Source: Paraburkholderia sabiae
Lineage (GTDB): Bacteria; Pseudomonadota; Gammaproteobacteria; Burkholderiales; Burkholderiaceae
Assembly: GCF_030412785.1 (NCBI RefSeq)
Contig: NZ_CP125296.1
Span: 186,001 to 250,000 of the forward strand
DNA: 64,000 bases
Reading direction: 5' to 3'
Every line of letters begins with the position of its first letter. Within the stretch, counting starts at the first letter, position 1. The position numbers and the translations under genes are program-made. Of this stretch, positions 55,595 to 64,000 are shown piece by piece. Below the pieces are notes generated by a model. It was not told where the DNA came from. It searched no databases and was given only the letters and a program-made list of their open reading frames with translations.

Positions 55595-55831
55595 CGGCGC
55601 TTCCGTGATGCGCGCTACGTCATCGAATGAAACCACCAATACATTGTCCTCATGCTTTTGGGTTGGCAGAACGGGCGCTGCGGAAGTTGTCCGACGCGAC
55701 CGCGTCGGTAAGCGGCGCACAAAGCGTGCCGCAGCCGTTACTCCGTGCAGGACCGCTTTCTGCTGCGAGAGAGGCCAGCAGAATGGCGGCGTGTCGGCCG
55801 TCATCGCGAACAACGGAACTGGAGCTGACGC

Positions 55832-56065
55832 ATGAAGAAAATCACGCTTTCGATCATCGTGGCGACGACGGCTTTCGCCTTCGCCAATGCAAGCCACGCC
55901 GAAGGCTGCGCGAAAGGCGCGGCGGTAGGCGGCGTCACAGGACATGTGGCAGGTAAGCACGGCGTCGCCGGCGCAACGGCGGGTTGCGCGATCGGACACC
56001 ACGAAGCGAAAAAGAAACAGAAGGCCGCGAGTGATGCCGAAGCGAAAGGGAGTGCGCCCCAGTGA
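55832..56065 (+). CDS. Small secreted glycine-zipper-like protein (77 aa)
   Basis: Signal peptide MKKITLSIIVATTAFAFANASHAEG, then an alanine/glycine-rich segment with GxxxG spacing (GAAVGGVTGHVAGKHGVAGATAGCAIG) and a lysine/alanine-rich tail. Glycine-zipper proteins of this size are usually envelope-associated. Its function is not known. The gene converges on the SulP gene with 30 bases between. Confidence 0.78.
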   Translation: MKKITLSIIVATTAFAFANASHAEGCAKGAAVGGVTGHVAGKHGVAGATAGCAIGHHEAKKKQKAASDAEAKGSAPQ

Positions 56066-56095
56066 TGGTGAAAGGCTGTCGTCGACCGATGGCGC

Positions 56096-57823
56096 TCAGT
56101 GCTCGCCAACGTAATCGTCGACAGCACTGCCCACGGTCGGATGGAACCGCTGATCTCCAACGATTTCCAGCATTTCGAAACGTCGGAGCTTGTCGCGCAC
56201 CGGGTCTTTCATTTCGGCGAAGTGCAATGCGATATCGCGCTCGCCCAATATTCGAATCAGTTCCCGCAACATGTCCGCCGAGGTCACGTCGATACTCGTT
56301 ACCGGTTCGGCGGCCACGACGATCCGGCGCACGGCCGTCGACGACTCGTCGACGGCTCGCAGCAGGCATTCCTGGAAAAGCTCGGCGTTTGCAAAGAACA
56401 ACGGCGCATCCCAGCGGAACAGCAGCAGCCCAGGAATCCGCGTGGCCTGCGGATAGCGCTTGATGTCGTGGTAGCCGCGCAGATCTTCCACACGTCCGAG
56501 AATCGCGTAATGGGGACGCCAGCCGTCCCAGAGAAACTCGATGACCGCGATCACGATTGCGATGCAAATTCCGGGAATCGCACCGAAAACGGCGACGCCT
56601 GCGAAGCAGACCACGGAGAGCCAGAACTCCCATTGCTGGATTCGATAGATACGTCTGAGGTCGGCAAATTCGAACAGGCCGAGCGCTGCCGCAATGACGA
56701 CGGCGGCCAGCGCGCTATTGGGCAGATACCGCATCAGATTCGGTGCAGCGAGCAGAAGAACCGCCACCGCAAGCGCACCGACGACGCCCGTCATCTGCGT
56801 TCTTGCGCCCGCCGCTTCGGCCACAGGAGTTCGCGAAGAACTGCTGCTGATCGGAAAGCCCTGAAAAAAGCCGGCCGCCAGATTGGCCGCCCCTAATCCG
56901 ACCATCTCCTGATTGGGGTCCACGCGCGTGTGAGAACGCGCCGCAAAGGTACGCGACAACACGCTGGTATCCGCGAACGAGATCAGCGCGACCGCGCAGC
57001 CGCCAAGCAGAATCCTGACGAAATCGATGTCGCCGATCCATGGCAATGCGAACGATGGAAGACCCTGCGGGATCTTGCCGAGCACCTTGACGCCCACACC
57101 GTCCAGGTCGAATGCAATGACGCTCAGCGTCGCGAGCACTACGGCGATCAGAATGCCGGGTACTTTCTCGAAGCGCTTGAGCAACAGGATCAACACAAGG
57201 CTTCCTGCACCCACCGCGAAGCTGTACCAGTTGGCTTTGCCTGCCGCGATAGCCGCTACGAGCGACAGTAGATCGCGCAGCGGTCCCCGATCGTCGAACG
57301 AAATGGCAAAGAGTTTCGGCAACTGGCTGATCAGAACCGTCAGTGCAATGCCATTCATGTAGCCGTACCGGATCGGTTTGGAGAGCAGTTCCGTGATGAA
57401 GCCGAGCCGCAGGAGCCCCATCACGATGCAGAACAGTCCGGAGACGATCGCCATCATGCTGGCCGTCGCTATCGCGCGCGACGGGTCGCTGCCCGCGATA
57501 GCGATCACGACGGCGAGAATCGGCGCAGCAAGTGCGGAATCGGGACCGAGCACCAGAATCCGGCTCGGACCGAAAACGGCATACGCCAGCAACGGAACGA
57601 TCGTCGCGTAAAGGCCGTAGACGCCGGGAACACCCGACGCCTCTGCATAAGCGATACCGACGGGCACCAGCATCGTCGTCAGCACCAGACCGGCGGTGAG
57701 ATCGTTGGGTAGGTAGCTGCCCCGATATGTCCTGAGCATCGTCAGGCCCGGCAGCCAGCGCAACCATCGCGGCGCACTGACGGCAGCCTGTCCACCTTCG
57801 TGAATGGGGCGATCGGATTGCAT
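56096..57823 (-). CDS. SulP family inorganic anion transporter with STAS domain (575 aa)
   Basis: Membrane core of about 12-14 helices followed by a cytoplasmic STAS domain from about residue 445. The SulP signature PVGIAYAEASGVPGVYGLYATIVPLLAYAVFGPSR is clear, as is the GGFPISSSSSRT-like NLAAGFFQGFPISSSSSRTPVAEAAGA. The STAS domain ends with the usual Asp-Val-Thr-Ser anti-sigma-like strand (SIDVTSADML). Family members carry sulfate, bicarbonate or dicarboxylates. The start at 57823 has no good Shine-Dalgarno; the upstream frame is not homologous. Confidence 0.9.
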   Translation of the reverse strand: MQSDRPIHEGGQAAVSAPRWLRWLPGLTMLRTYRGSYLPNDLTAGLVLTTMLVPVGIAYAEASGVPGVYGLYATIVPLLAYAVFGPSRILVLGPDSALAAPILAVVIAIAGSDPSRAIATASMMAIVSGLFCIVMGLLRLGFITELLSKPIRYGYMNGIALTVLISQLPKLFAISFDDRGPLRDLLSLVAAIAAGKANWYSFAVGAGSLVLILLLKRFEKVPGILIAVVLATLSVIAFDLDGVGVKVLGKIPQGLPSFALPWIGDIDFVRILLGGCAVALISFADTSVLSRTFAARSHTRVDPNQEMVGLGAANLAAGFFQGFPISSSSSRTPVAEAAGARTQMTGVVGALAVAVLLLAAPNLMRYLPNSALAAVVIAAALGLFEFADLRRIYRIQQWEFWLSVVCFAGVAVFGAIPGICIAIVIAVIEFLWDGWRPHYAILGRVEDLRGYHDIKRYPQATRIPGLLLFRWDAPLFFANAELFQECLLRAVDESSTAVRRIVVAAEPVTSIDVTSADMLRELIRILGERDIALHFAEMKDPVRDKLRRFEMLEIVGDQRFHPTVGSAVDDYVGEH

Positions 57824-58153
57824 TTGTCGGAGGGATGTAATCGGGAGCGCTGCGCTCCGGAGGTGGCGGTACTGCCGCTCCAGATAAAGAATAGGCCAGC
57901 CAGACGGGCTGGGCGTATGGGACCAAGGTCCAATACCTTCGCCGGCAGACAGTGCATAGACTGGTTCCGATTTACCCGGCGGCCATGTCGTCAGGACGAG
58001 CGTGCGACAGCAGGCGGACGGCGGTGTCGTCGTGCAATGCGATTCGAAGCCCGCACGCGATCCGGCATTGCCCCATTGCATTTCGCGCAGCCATGACGGG
58101 CGCATGGGACGCCTGGCGGAAATGCGCCGCTGGCTGCGGCCGTGGAGGTCCGG
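57824..58153. other. Divergent gene-free region between SulP and CPA2 genes
   Basis: About 330 bases with no credible gene. It must contain the promoters of the SulP carrier (minus) and the cation/proton antiporter (plus). I see no palindrome or repeat worth naming. Confidence 0.3.
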
Positions 58154-59326
58154 ATGACGAAGTTACTGATCGACCTGGTGATCTTTCTCGCTTCCGCGCT
58201 GATTGCCGTGCCGCTGTCAGTGCGCCTTGGCTTCGGCGCCGTTCTCGGCTATCTCGTCGCAGGCGTTTTCATCGGGCCATGGGTACTGAGGCTGGTGACC
58301 GACATCGATGCGATCCTGCATTTTTCCGAGTTGGGCATCGTGTTGATGATGTTCGTGATCGGACTGGAAATGCGGGTCGATGAGTTGTGGTCGATGCGCC
58401 GAACCATCTTCGGCTACGGCACGATGCAAATGACTGTCTGTGCCGCGGTCCTCCTGGCGATCTTCATGATGCTGGGGTTGCCCTGGCGCATCGCATTGAC
58501 GGGCGGGCTCGCCCTTGCACTGTCGTCGACGGCGATGGTGATGTCCGAACTTCAGGAGCGCAAGTTGATGGACATGCCGACGGGGCGCGCCGGATTCGGC
58601 ATTCTTCTGTTCCAGGACATGGCAGCGATCCCGCTGATCGCTCTGTTGCCGTTGCTCGGACCGTCGGCGATCACGCCTGCAGCCGAACCCGGATGGCTCG
58701 TGGCGTTGAAAGCGCTTGCCATGCTCGGTGCGGTGGCGCTGGTCGGCCGCTATCTGTTGCACATCGTGCTGCGCGTGATTACGAGCATCGGCGTGCCCGA
58801 GATATTCACCGCTTTCGCATTGCTCTGGATCGCAGGTATCGCCTTGCTCATGGAAAGCGTCCATCTGTCGATGTCTCTGGGCGCGTTTGTCGCGGGCGTC
58901 CTGCTCGCGGACTCGGATTATCGCCATCAGGTCGAAGTCGACATGGCGCCTTTCAAGGGCCTGTTGCTCGGCCTGTTCTTCATTGCAGTGGGCATGTCGA
59001 TCGATTTCGGCGTGATGATGCGCGAGCCGGTTCGTGTCGCGATACTCGTCGTGGCGCTGGTCGGCATCAAGGTGATCGCGCTGTGGTTTCTCGCGGACAG
59101 ATTCGATGTGCCTGCTTCGCAACGCTCGTACTTCGCCATTTTGCTGTCGCAAGGCGGCGAGTTCGCCTTTGTGGTGATGGCGGCTGCGATGACGGCCCAC
59201 GTCATCGATCAGCGGCAGTCGTCGCTCGTGACACTCGTCGTCGCACTCTCGATGGTCTCGACGCCTTTGCTGCTGCTTGTGCATCGCAAACTCTCGCCAT
59301 CGTTTGTCAGCCGTGAACTCGGGTAA
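58154..59326 (+). CDS. CPA2 family cation:proton antiporter, KefB/NapA-like (390 aa)
   Basis: Twelve or thirteen membrane helices. The conserved regions GYLVAGVFIGPWVL, ALSSTAMVMSEL with the unwound-helix Thr-Ala, and the FGILLFQDMAAIPL motif with the ion-binding Asp are in place. No RCK/TrkA-N domain is attached, so this is a core-only antiporter. GGAGGTCCGG lies before the ATG at 58154. It exchanges K+ or Na+ for protons in the inner membrane and may work with the nearby K+ channel and MscS gene in ionic balance (inference). Confidence 0.92.
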   Translation: MTKLLIDLVIFLASALIAVPLSVRLGFGAVLGYLVAGVFIGPWVLRLVTDIDAILHFSELGIVLMMFVIGLEMRVDELWSMRRTIFGYGTMQMTVCAAVLLAIFMMLGLPWRIALTGGLALALSSTAMVMSELQERKLMDMPTGRAGFGILLFQDMAAIPLIALLPLLGPSAITPAAEPGWLVALKALAMLGAVALVGRYLLHIVLRVITSIGVPEIFTAFALLWIAGIALLMESVHLSMSLGAFVAGVLLADSDYRHQVEVDMAPFKGLLLGLFFIAVGMSIDFGVMMREPVRVAILVVALVGIKVIALWFLADRFDVPASQRSYFAILLSQGGEFAFVVMAAAMTAHVIDQRQSSLVTLVVALSMVSTPLLLLVHRKLSPSFVSRELG

Positions 59327-59643
59327 GACGCACAGCCCGGAGTCGGTAGCGCTTTAGCGTCATCGCGCCCGCGCCTCGCAGGAGTTATCGGCCGGGCGCT
59401 TCTGCAACTGATCCCCTTCAATGGACCGTGCGATCAAGCCGCATGCTGTTGGACGCCCCGTGCATCTGACGGATTGCCTCAGTATTTAACGGGCCGACAG
59501 TGAAGCGGAAAACGGGTTAACCCCGCCCCCCCCTGGCGAGGGGGCCGAGCCTTCGCGCGTCCCGGTACGCTGGATCATTGCACGCAATTCGAATGCGTCG
59601 CTGACATGCCAGCGAGCTGGGCAGATGGTGGAGAACCGGATTC
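59327..59643. other. Gene-free region before the DsbA/FrnE gene
   Basis: About 317 bases. It contains a C-rich/G-rich short hairpin, CCCCC at 59529-59533 with GGGGG at 59540-59544, and a C8 run. The promoter of the next gene must lie here. No gene is supported. Confidence 0.35.
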
Positions 59644-60345
59644 ATGAACTTCGTTGACGCAAGCGCGATTCGACTCGACAGTAAGGCAGCAGGCGAGGAT
59701 CGCTCGCTGTCGATCGAGATCTACTTCGATTTCATCTGTCCGTGGTGCCTGATCGGCAAACGCAATCTGGAGACGGCCATGCGCCGCTTTGCCGCGTTGC
59801 GTCCCGACGTGCGGCTCAATCTTGTGTGGCGTTCACGTGAGCTGCTTCCCTCTACACCTCCCGAAGGCAGGTCTTACCCGGCGTTCTATCTCGACCGTCT
59901 GGGTAGTGCCGAAGCGGTCGCCACGAAGCGCGCCCAAGTGCAGCGCGCGGGATACGACGCGGGCATCGAGTTCGCGTTTGACAGGATCGAAGTGCTGCCG
60001 AATACCGCCGCCGCGCACGATCTCGTTGCCTTTTCGGCCAGCCGGTCGCAACGCGCGATATTAATAGAGCGCCTGTTCGTCGCGTACTTCATCGAGGGCG
60101 AAAACATCGGCGACTGGCAGACCCTCGAGCGTCTCGGACTGGAGTGCGGTCTGGAGCGTCAGGGGTTAGCCGATCATCTTGCGCAATCGCGGCGCCTCGC
60201 CGGCTCTGCCGCGCTGCGGTCGCTGCACGTCGATCATCGTGTGAGTGGCGTTCCGCACTTTGTTTTCAACGGTGTGTACGCGCTCTCCGGCGCCTATTCC
60301 GCGGAAATGATGATCGAAGCGATGGCGCTGGCAATTCCAGACTGA
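59644..60345 (+). CDS. DsbA family oxidoreductase, FrnE-like (233 aa)
   Basis: Thioredoxin-fold protein with IEIYFDFICPWCLIGKRNLE, the CPWC redox motif at the first helix, a helical insertion and the cis-proline loop SGVPHFVFNG. It resembles FrnE and 2-hydroxychromene-2-carboxylate isomerase relatives. There is no signal peptide, so it is cytoplasmic. GGAG precedes the start region at 59629-59632. It differs from the DsbA-like gene at 41391 in having CPWC in place of CSWC. Confidence 0.9.
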   Translation: MNFVDASAIRLDSKAAGEDRSLSIEIYFDFICPWCLIGKRNLETAMRRFAALRPDVRLNLVWRSRELLPSTPPEGRSYPAFYLDRLGSAEAVATKRAQVQRAGYDAGIEFAFDRIEVLPNTAAAHDLVAFSASRSQRAILIERLFVAYFIEGENIGDWQTLERLGLECGLERQGLADHLAQSRRLAGSAALRSLHVDHRVSGVPHFVFNGVYALSGAYSAEMMIEAMALAIPD

Positions 60346-60452
60346 GGGATGTCGCGAAGTGTGGCGCCACGCGCATTAAAAAGCTCGCACTGTCCGAAAG
60401 GATCGCGGGCTTTGATTTCTTTTACCTGAAACCAGATCAACAGGAGACTTTC

Positions 60453-60830
60453 TTGAAACCAATCTCTGCACACAGGCTCGCTTTCGGCGGAATCGTCATT
60501 GCGCTTTCGATCAACGCCTGGGCACAAGGTGGCGATCCCACCAGCGCACCGGCCGCTTCCGTTTTGGCGGCATCGGGCGCGAGCGCGCCGGCCACCGGGA
60601 AAAAAGCGGATCGCGCGCTGCGGCGAAAAGTCTATGCCGCGATCGGGAAGAACAAGGAGATCAAAGCCGGAAGCATCAGTGTCACGGCGAAAGACGGCGC
60701 GGTCACGCTGAGTGGCTCGGTTCCGGATAACAACCAGATTCCGAAGGTCGCGGAGATCGCGAGAGGCGTTCCCGGCGTAACCTCGGTCACCAGCAAGCTC
60801 GTGGTCCAGAAACCGTTTGGCGGCCAATAG
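60453..60830 (+). CDS. Secreted BON-domain protein (125 aa)
   Basis: Signal peptide (ISAHRLAFGGIVIALSINAWAQ), a short Ala/Ser/Pro linker, then one BON domain: DRALRRKVYAAIGKNKEIKAG, SISVTAKDGAVTLSGSVPDNNQIPKVAEIARGVPGVTSVTSKL. BON proteins bind membranes or phospholipids in the periplasm and are often osmotically induced, as OsmY is. The start is a TTG at 60453 with AGGAG eight bases upstream; there is no in-frame ATG that keeps the signal peptide. Confidence 0.85.
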   Translation: MKPISAHRLAFGGIVIALSINAWAQGGDPTSAPAASVLAASGASAPATGKKADRALRRKVYAAIGKNKEIKAGSISVTAKDGAVTLSGSVPDNNQIPKVAEIARGVPGVTSVTSKLVVQKPFGGQ

Positions 60831-60933
60831 GCACGCGTCGATGGATGACGCAGGCGGGGCGTCGCCCTGCCTTGCGGATTTCCGGCATGCGTCGCCGGAT
60901 CGGTTTGAATGGCGGCGCACAGTTCTTCACTTC

Positions 60934-60955
60934 AACGGGGCTCGCATGCCCCGTT
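60934..60955. terminator. Hairpin between BON gene and porin
   Basis: AACGGGGC (60934-60941) and GCCCCGTT (60948-60955) form a perfect 8-base stem with a TCGCAT loop, in the 238-base gap between convergent genes. Likely bidirectional terminator; no long T-tract. Confidence 0.6.
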
Positions 60956-61068
60956 GTCATGTGCTGTCCGCCATGATGAGCGACGCCGTGTCGATCATGC
61001 GCACGGCTCGCGTTGAACCTCGAACGATACGAGCCTGGTGGCCAACGCCATCAGACCCGCTTCCCGCA

Positions 61069-62262
61069 TCAGAACGCGTGGCGGATACCCACCATGCCTG
61101 CGGCGGTGTTCTTGCCGACAGCGACGGGTTGCCCGTACACGAGCGTCTGGTTCATCGTGCCGCGATTCGCGACATAACCACCCTGCGCATACAGCGCCGT
61201 CGTCTTGGACAGGTTGTAATCGGCGCCGAGCACGTAGGCCGTCGACTGGTTCTGGTTGTGCTTCTCGTCCTTAACGTAGTAGATGCCCGACGTGAGTTCG
61301 AACGTCGGAGAGAAGCGATAACCGATGCCTCCCGTCCACATGTCGAAGTCACCCGAGGCGATGCCCGCCGCGAGGTTCCCGTTCGGGTTCGACGGATTGC
61401 GGCCGTTGCTGAACGAGCCTGACACCGAGAGACCCTTCCATGTGTACTTCGCGCCAAAGTATACAAAGCGGTTGTTGTTCACGCCGGTTGCAGGAATGGG
61501 CGTCGCGCCGGGATTGCCCGCTGTCGGATACGGGAACGGGCTGGTGTCGTGTCCGTTGTAATAGACGGCCGCGACGTTCAGGCCGAAGTTCGAATACTTG
61601 AGTACCGCCGACTCGCGTGTGCCGCCCTGGAAATGACCGGCGACGCCACCCGGCGCATATTCGAGCGCTGCGGAGAAGCCATAAAAGCTCGGCGAGTTAT
61701 ACACGAGCGCGTTGCTGTCATAGAGCGCGCCGATGCTGCCGTTCGTGCTGTTGGCCGTCCAGCCCGACTGCTGGTTCATGGTGAGCCACGCGGTCAGCAC
61801 GCTGCCGAAGAACCACGCGTTGCGCACGTCCGTGTCGGCGAATGCATAGGCCATCGGCGCGAGCTGGCGGCCCATGTCGAACTTGCCGAACGGTCCGGAG
61901 ACACCAACCGTCGCGATCTGGTTGAAGAGGGCCGGCGCGTTAGGCGTGTCGCTTAGCTGGAATCTGCCTGTGCCGCTATCGAACGAACCCTGCAGCCGGA
62001 AGTTGATCTTGTAGCCGCCGCCGATGTCCTCCGTGCCTTTCAGGCCCCAGAGGCTCGAATAAAGGCCACCGTCCTTGAAGCGGACGACATGCCCCAGGTT
62101 CGGGTTCTTCGAAGCGACTGGCAGAAAGTTTGCTGCCGCGGTGTTTTGCCACAGCAAGCCCGAATCGATTGTTCCGTAGAGCGTGACGGACGATTGCGCG
62201 TGAGCGACGCCAGCGATTGCGAGAAGCGATGCCAACGCCGTGACTTTCAATTCCGACTTCAT
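61069..62262 (-). CDS. Gram-negative porin, OmpC-like (397 aa)
   Basis: Signal peptide MKSELKVTALASLLAIAGVAHA followed by QSSVTLYGTIDSGL, then a beta-barrel ending MVGIRHAF with the terminal aromatic. The GSFDSGTGRFQ loop and GRQLAPMAYAFADTDVRN match the constriction region of Burkholderia porins. It is a second full porin in the window, clearly distinct from the one at 117-1241. Confidence 0.94.
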   Translation of the reverse strand: MKSELKVTALASLLAIAGVAHAQSSVTLYGTIDSGLLWQNTAAANFLPVASKNPNLGHVVRFKDGGLYSSLWGLKGTEDIGGGYKINFRLQGSFDSGTGRFQLSDTPNAPALFNQIATVGVSGPFGKFDMGRQLAPMAYAFADTDVRNAWFFGSVLTAWLTMNQQSGWTANSTNGSIGALYDSNALVYNSPSFYGFSAALEYAPGGVAGHFQGGTRESAVLKYSNFGLNVAAVYYNGHDTSPFPYPTAGNPGATPIPATGVNNNRFVYFGAKYTWKGLSVSGSFSNGRNPSNPNGNLAAGIASGDFDMWTGGIGYRFSPTFELTSGIYYVKDEKHNQNQSTAYVLGADYNLSKTTALYAQGGYVANRGTMNQTLVYGQPVAVGKNTAAGMVGIRHAF

Positions 62263-62685
62263 GAGGTCTCCATAACGGTGTTCTGATCCGATGCATAACG
62301 AACCCGTTCTTCATGAAGGGACATTGCATCCGGTACGAAAGCATAAGCACTGTCGCCGGATCAATTCCCCCCATCGGTGGGGGGCAGGGTTTTCCGTAGT
62401 GGAGGCGAAAGGCGAAGGCCGTCCCGCGTTCGCGTGGGAAGAACGACGGGCGGCGTGGGACGCTTACGAGATGGCTGCCCGTCGACGGGCGCCGGGAGGG
62501 CCGAATGTCTTGCAATGGTCAGGCGAAAGCGTGTCGCTGTGTGTGGGCCGCTGACGCATCGAACGTTGCGTCACGCCACCAGAAGGCCAGGCTGCAGCCG
62601 GGACGCGCACGGCACCCCCAGCCGACCATGCTGGCCGTGCTGTGCAGGTGCTGCTTTCGCCGGTTGCTACGGACAGAGTGACCGG
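62263..62685. other. Gene-free region upstream of the porin
   Basis: About 420 bases. It holds the porin promoter and a compact hairpin, CCCCCCA (62367-62373) with TGGGGGG (62378-62384) around a TCGG tetraloop. Open frames here are short and non-homologous, so I call no gene. Confidence 0.35.
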
Positions 62686-62949
62686 CTATTGCTGAACGGC
62701 CGTCGCACTGCCAGTGGCGCCATGCCGTCGTGCGACGATGAGCGCGGCTGCTTCGGCATTGTCCGGATAGTGAGCCCACTCTTCCGGGTTAAAGCCGGCA
62801 GCGAACCACTCGTTCAGTTCGGCGACCACCTGAGCGCGTGTCCTCGGCGCTGACGGATCGGTCGAACCCGACGAGACTTGCGCGTAGGCGGAGGCCACAC
62901 AGGACGTGCCGAAGAGTACACACGAGGTGAAGCGGAGAAAGAAGCCCAT
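62686..62949 (-). CDS. DUF4148-type secreted small protein (87 aa)
   Basis: Signal peptide (MGFFLRFTSCVLFGTSCVASAYAQ), then TRAQVVAELNEWFAAGFNPEEWAHYPDNAEAA, which is the pattern of the DUF4148 family common in Burkholderiales. Function unknown; these are small periplasmic proteins. GGAGG lies eight to nine bases before the start at 62949. The five-codon upstream extension to 62964 is less likely. Confidence 0.78.
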   Translation of the reverse strand: MGFFLRFTSCVLFGTSCVASAYAQVSSGSTDPSAPRTRAQVVAELNEWFAAGFNPEEWAHYPDNAEAAALIVARRHGATGSATAVQQ

Positions 62950-63255
62950 GACTTGAGCCTCCATAAAGGACTGGCGTTTTTATTGTAGGCGTCGAACCCG
63001 TTAGCGCGGGTATAAATCGTCGGCGCGAATCGGGTAAGCAGCACCTACACGCGCCGGGGACCATGACTCTGTCTGTGGGAGCCGGATCGATCAACCGAAG
63101 CGGATCGAGCCACGGCACTTGAAATGCGGCCCTGGTAACGTATTCTGGCTTAATGGGCCGCTGCCGCCTCTCGACGGCACTGGTCGGCAAGTCGTTCAAT
63201 AATCCATGTTTCGGCGGGTCTGGCTGCGATATACCTGTATCGGGGAGCGACGACC
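62950..63255. other. Gene-free divergent region before the K+ channel
   Basis: About 306 bases between the DUF4148 gene (minus) and the K+ channel gene (plus). It should hold both promoters. No repeats or palindromes stand out. Confidence 0.3.
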
Positions 63256-63945
63256 ATGGCCATCCGTACCACGCGCGAAGCGCTGTCCCGCATTTTTTAT
63301 CAGCGCTGTTTCTGGCTGTTCGTCGTACTGCTCGCGCTTATCGGCGCGGTGTCGTTTGTTTCGGCGAGCGACAGCGGGCGACTCGTCCTGAACGTCGTCA
63401 ATATGTTCCTTCTGATAGCGACTGTTGCGGCAGTCGGCCGTACGACGCTGTCGTTTGTGATCGCGCTGTTGCTTGCCGTTCCAGCCATGTGGTTTCAGTA
63501 CCTCGGCTTGTGGCGCGACGACGACAGAAGCCTCGCGATATCCTGGCTGTTCTGTGCCGTCCTCTATGGCATCACGGTCGCGTATCTTCTCCGCTACGTC
63601 TTCCAGCCGAAGATAATGACGCCCGATAAGCTGTTCGGCGCTGCTGCGGCTTATCTGTTGATCGGCGTGCTGTGGGCGTACGTCTATGCGAGCATCGGAT
63701 TCTTCTATCCGCAGTCGTATATGATCGTCGGGCAGCCGGGGCGGCTCGTTTATGCCGACGCGCTTTACCTGAGCATCACCGTTCTCACGAGCACAGGCTT
63801 CGGCGACATCACGCCGCTCACGCGTCAGGCGCGCGGCATGTGCATGGTGGAACAGATCGTCGGCAGCCTGTTCGTCGCGATCCTGATCGCCCGGCTCGCG
63901 GGCGTGTATCCGCCGCGTGAGAGCTATACCGACGGCAAATCCTGA
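63256..63945 (+). CDS. Potassium channel, 2-TM pore family (229 aa)
   Basis: Several hydrophobic segments, with the pore and selectivity filter as TSTGFGD at residues 178-184 (a variant of TVGYGD), followed by a final helix (VEQIVGSLFVAILIARLAG). Four further hydrophobic stretches precede the pore (about 18-36, 45-60, 64-82, 95-113) and one near 127-147, so the total is more than a minimal two-helix channel. There is no cytoplasmic RCK domain. GGGGAG lies upstream of the ATG at 63256. Confidence 0.9.
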   Translation: MAIRTTREALSRIFYQRCFWLFVVLLALIGAVSFVSASDSGRLVLNVVNMFLLIATVAAVGRTTLSFVIALLLAVPAMWFQYLGLWRDDDRSLAISWLFCAVLYGITVAYLLRYVFQPKIMTPDKLFGAAAAYLLIGVLWAYVYASIGFFYPQSYMIVGQPGRLVYADALYLSITVLTSTGFGDITPLTRQARGMCMVEQIVGSLFVAILIARLAGVYPPRESYTDGKS

Positions 63946-63976
63946 GCGCCATCTGTTGCTCGCATGGCCCACGCCA

Positions 63977-64000
63977 TCAGAAGCGATGTCTCAAGCCGAC
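63977..64000 (-). CDS. 3' end of a further porin gene (partial)
   Basis: On the minus strand the last bases of the window read VGLRHRF followed by a TGA (complement of 63977-63979). This is the standard C-terminus of Burkholderia porins (compare GLRHRF at the end of the porin at 117). It is thus the 3' end of a third porin whose body lies outside the window. Confidence 0.75.
   Translation of the reverse strand, partial: VGLRHRF

Noticed and set aside
62789..63199. Minus-strand frame upstream of the DUF4148 gene
   Set aside because: Overlaps the DUF4148 signal peptide in another frame, has no motif and an atypical composition.

Overview
The window reads as chromosomal DNA of a Burkholderia-type betaproteobacterium, most like Paraburkholderia or Caballeronia. 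The evidence is the high GC content, the OmpC-type porins with the N-terminal pattern QSSVTLYG, a class I PHA synthase, a DUF4148 protein, a 2,2-dialkylglycine decarboxylase matching the B. cepacia enzyme at its key residues, and many LysR, AEC and CoA-metabolism genes. I see no rRNA, tRNA, CRISPR array, phage or insertion sequence. Gene density is high, with long antisense frames that are only GC-driven shadows.

Layout. 0-10.5 kb: a porin and a seven-gene minus-strand block (nitronate monooxygenase, MFS carrier, AMP-forming acyl-CoA ligase, two enoyl-CoA hydratases, CaiB-type CoA-transferase). It faces a plus-strand HMG-CoA-lyase-like gene, a thioesterase and a MarR regulator. Together they look like one CoA-dependent catabolic regulon of unknown substrate. 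10.5-20.6 kb: small DUF2945 protein, esterase, an unusual AAA ATPase, PHA synthase with a MaoC hydratase, the PdeM/Lhr-type helicase repair pair, and a diguanylate cyclase. 20.6-29 kb: AtoE transporter, chemoreceptor, GNAT, a TetR/SDR divergent pair with two palindromic operators, winged-helix/DJ-1 pair, enoyl-CoA hydratase. 29-38 kb: a 1984-residue kinase-like/AAA/GAF/PAS/histidine kinase protein, LysR, a FixJ-type response regulator, an internally deleted chemoreceptor, and a HbpS/GlcG protein. 38-46.4 kb: AEC carrier plus enolase-superfamily enzyme with a FadR-type regulator, DsbA-like protein, AEC carrier, dgdA/dgdR, AraC-type and VOC proteins. 46.4-54.3 kb: hybrid histidine kinase, MFS carrier, a small gene behind two overlapping LexA (SOS) boxes, a TonB-dependent siderophore receptor with a Fur-like site, aldo/keto reductase. 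54.3-64 kb: membrane ion handling (MscS channel, SulP carrier, CPA2 antiporter, K+ channel), DsbA/FrnE protein, BON protein, porins.

The signals most worth following are the tandem SOS boxes at 50451-50488 in front of an unrecognised 95-residue gene, the chemoreceptor reduced to its two ends (37251-37505), and the catabolic cluster whose HMG-CoA-lyase homologue has histidine in place of the catalytic cysteine. Another is the giant sensor kinase whose N-terminal kinase domain has lost catalytic residues.
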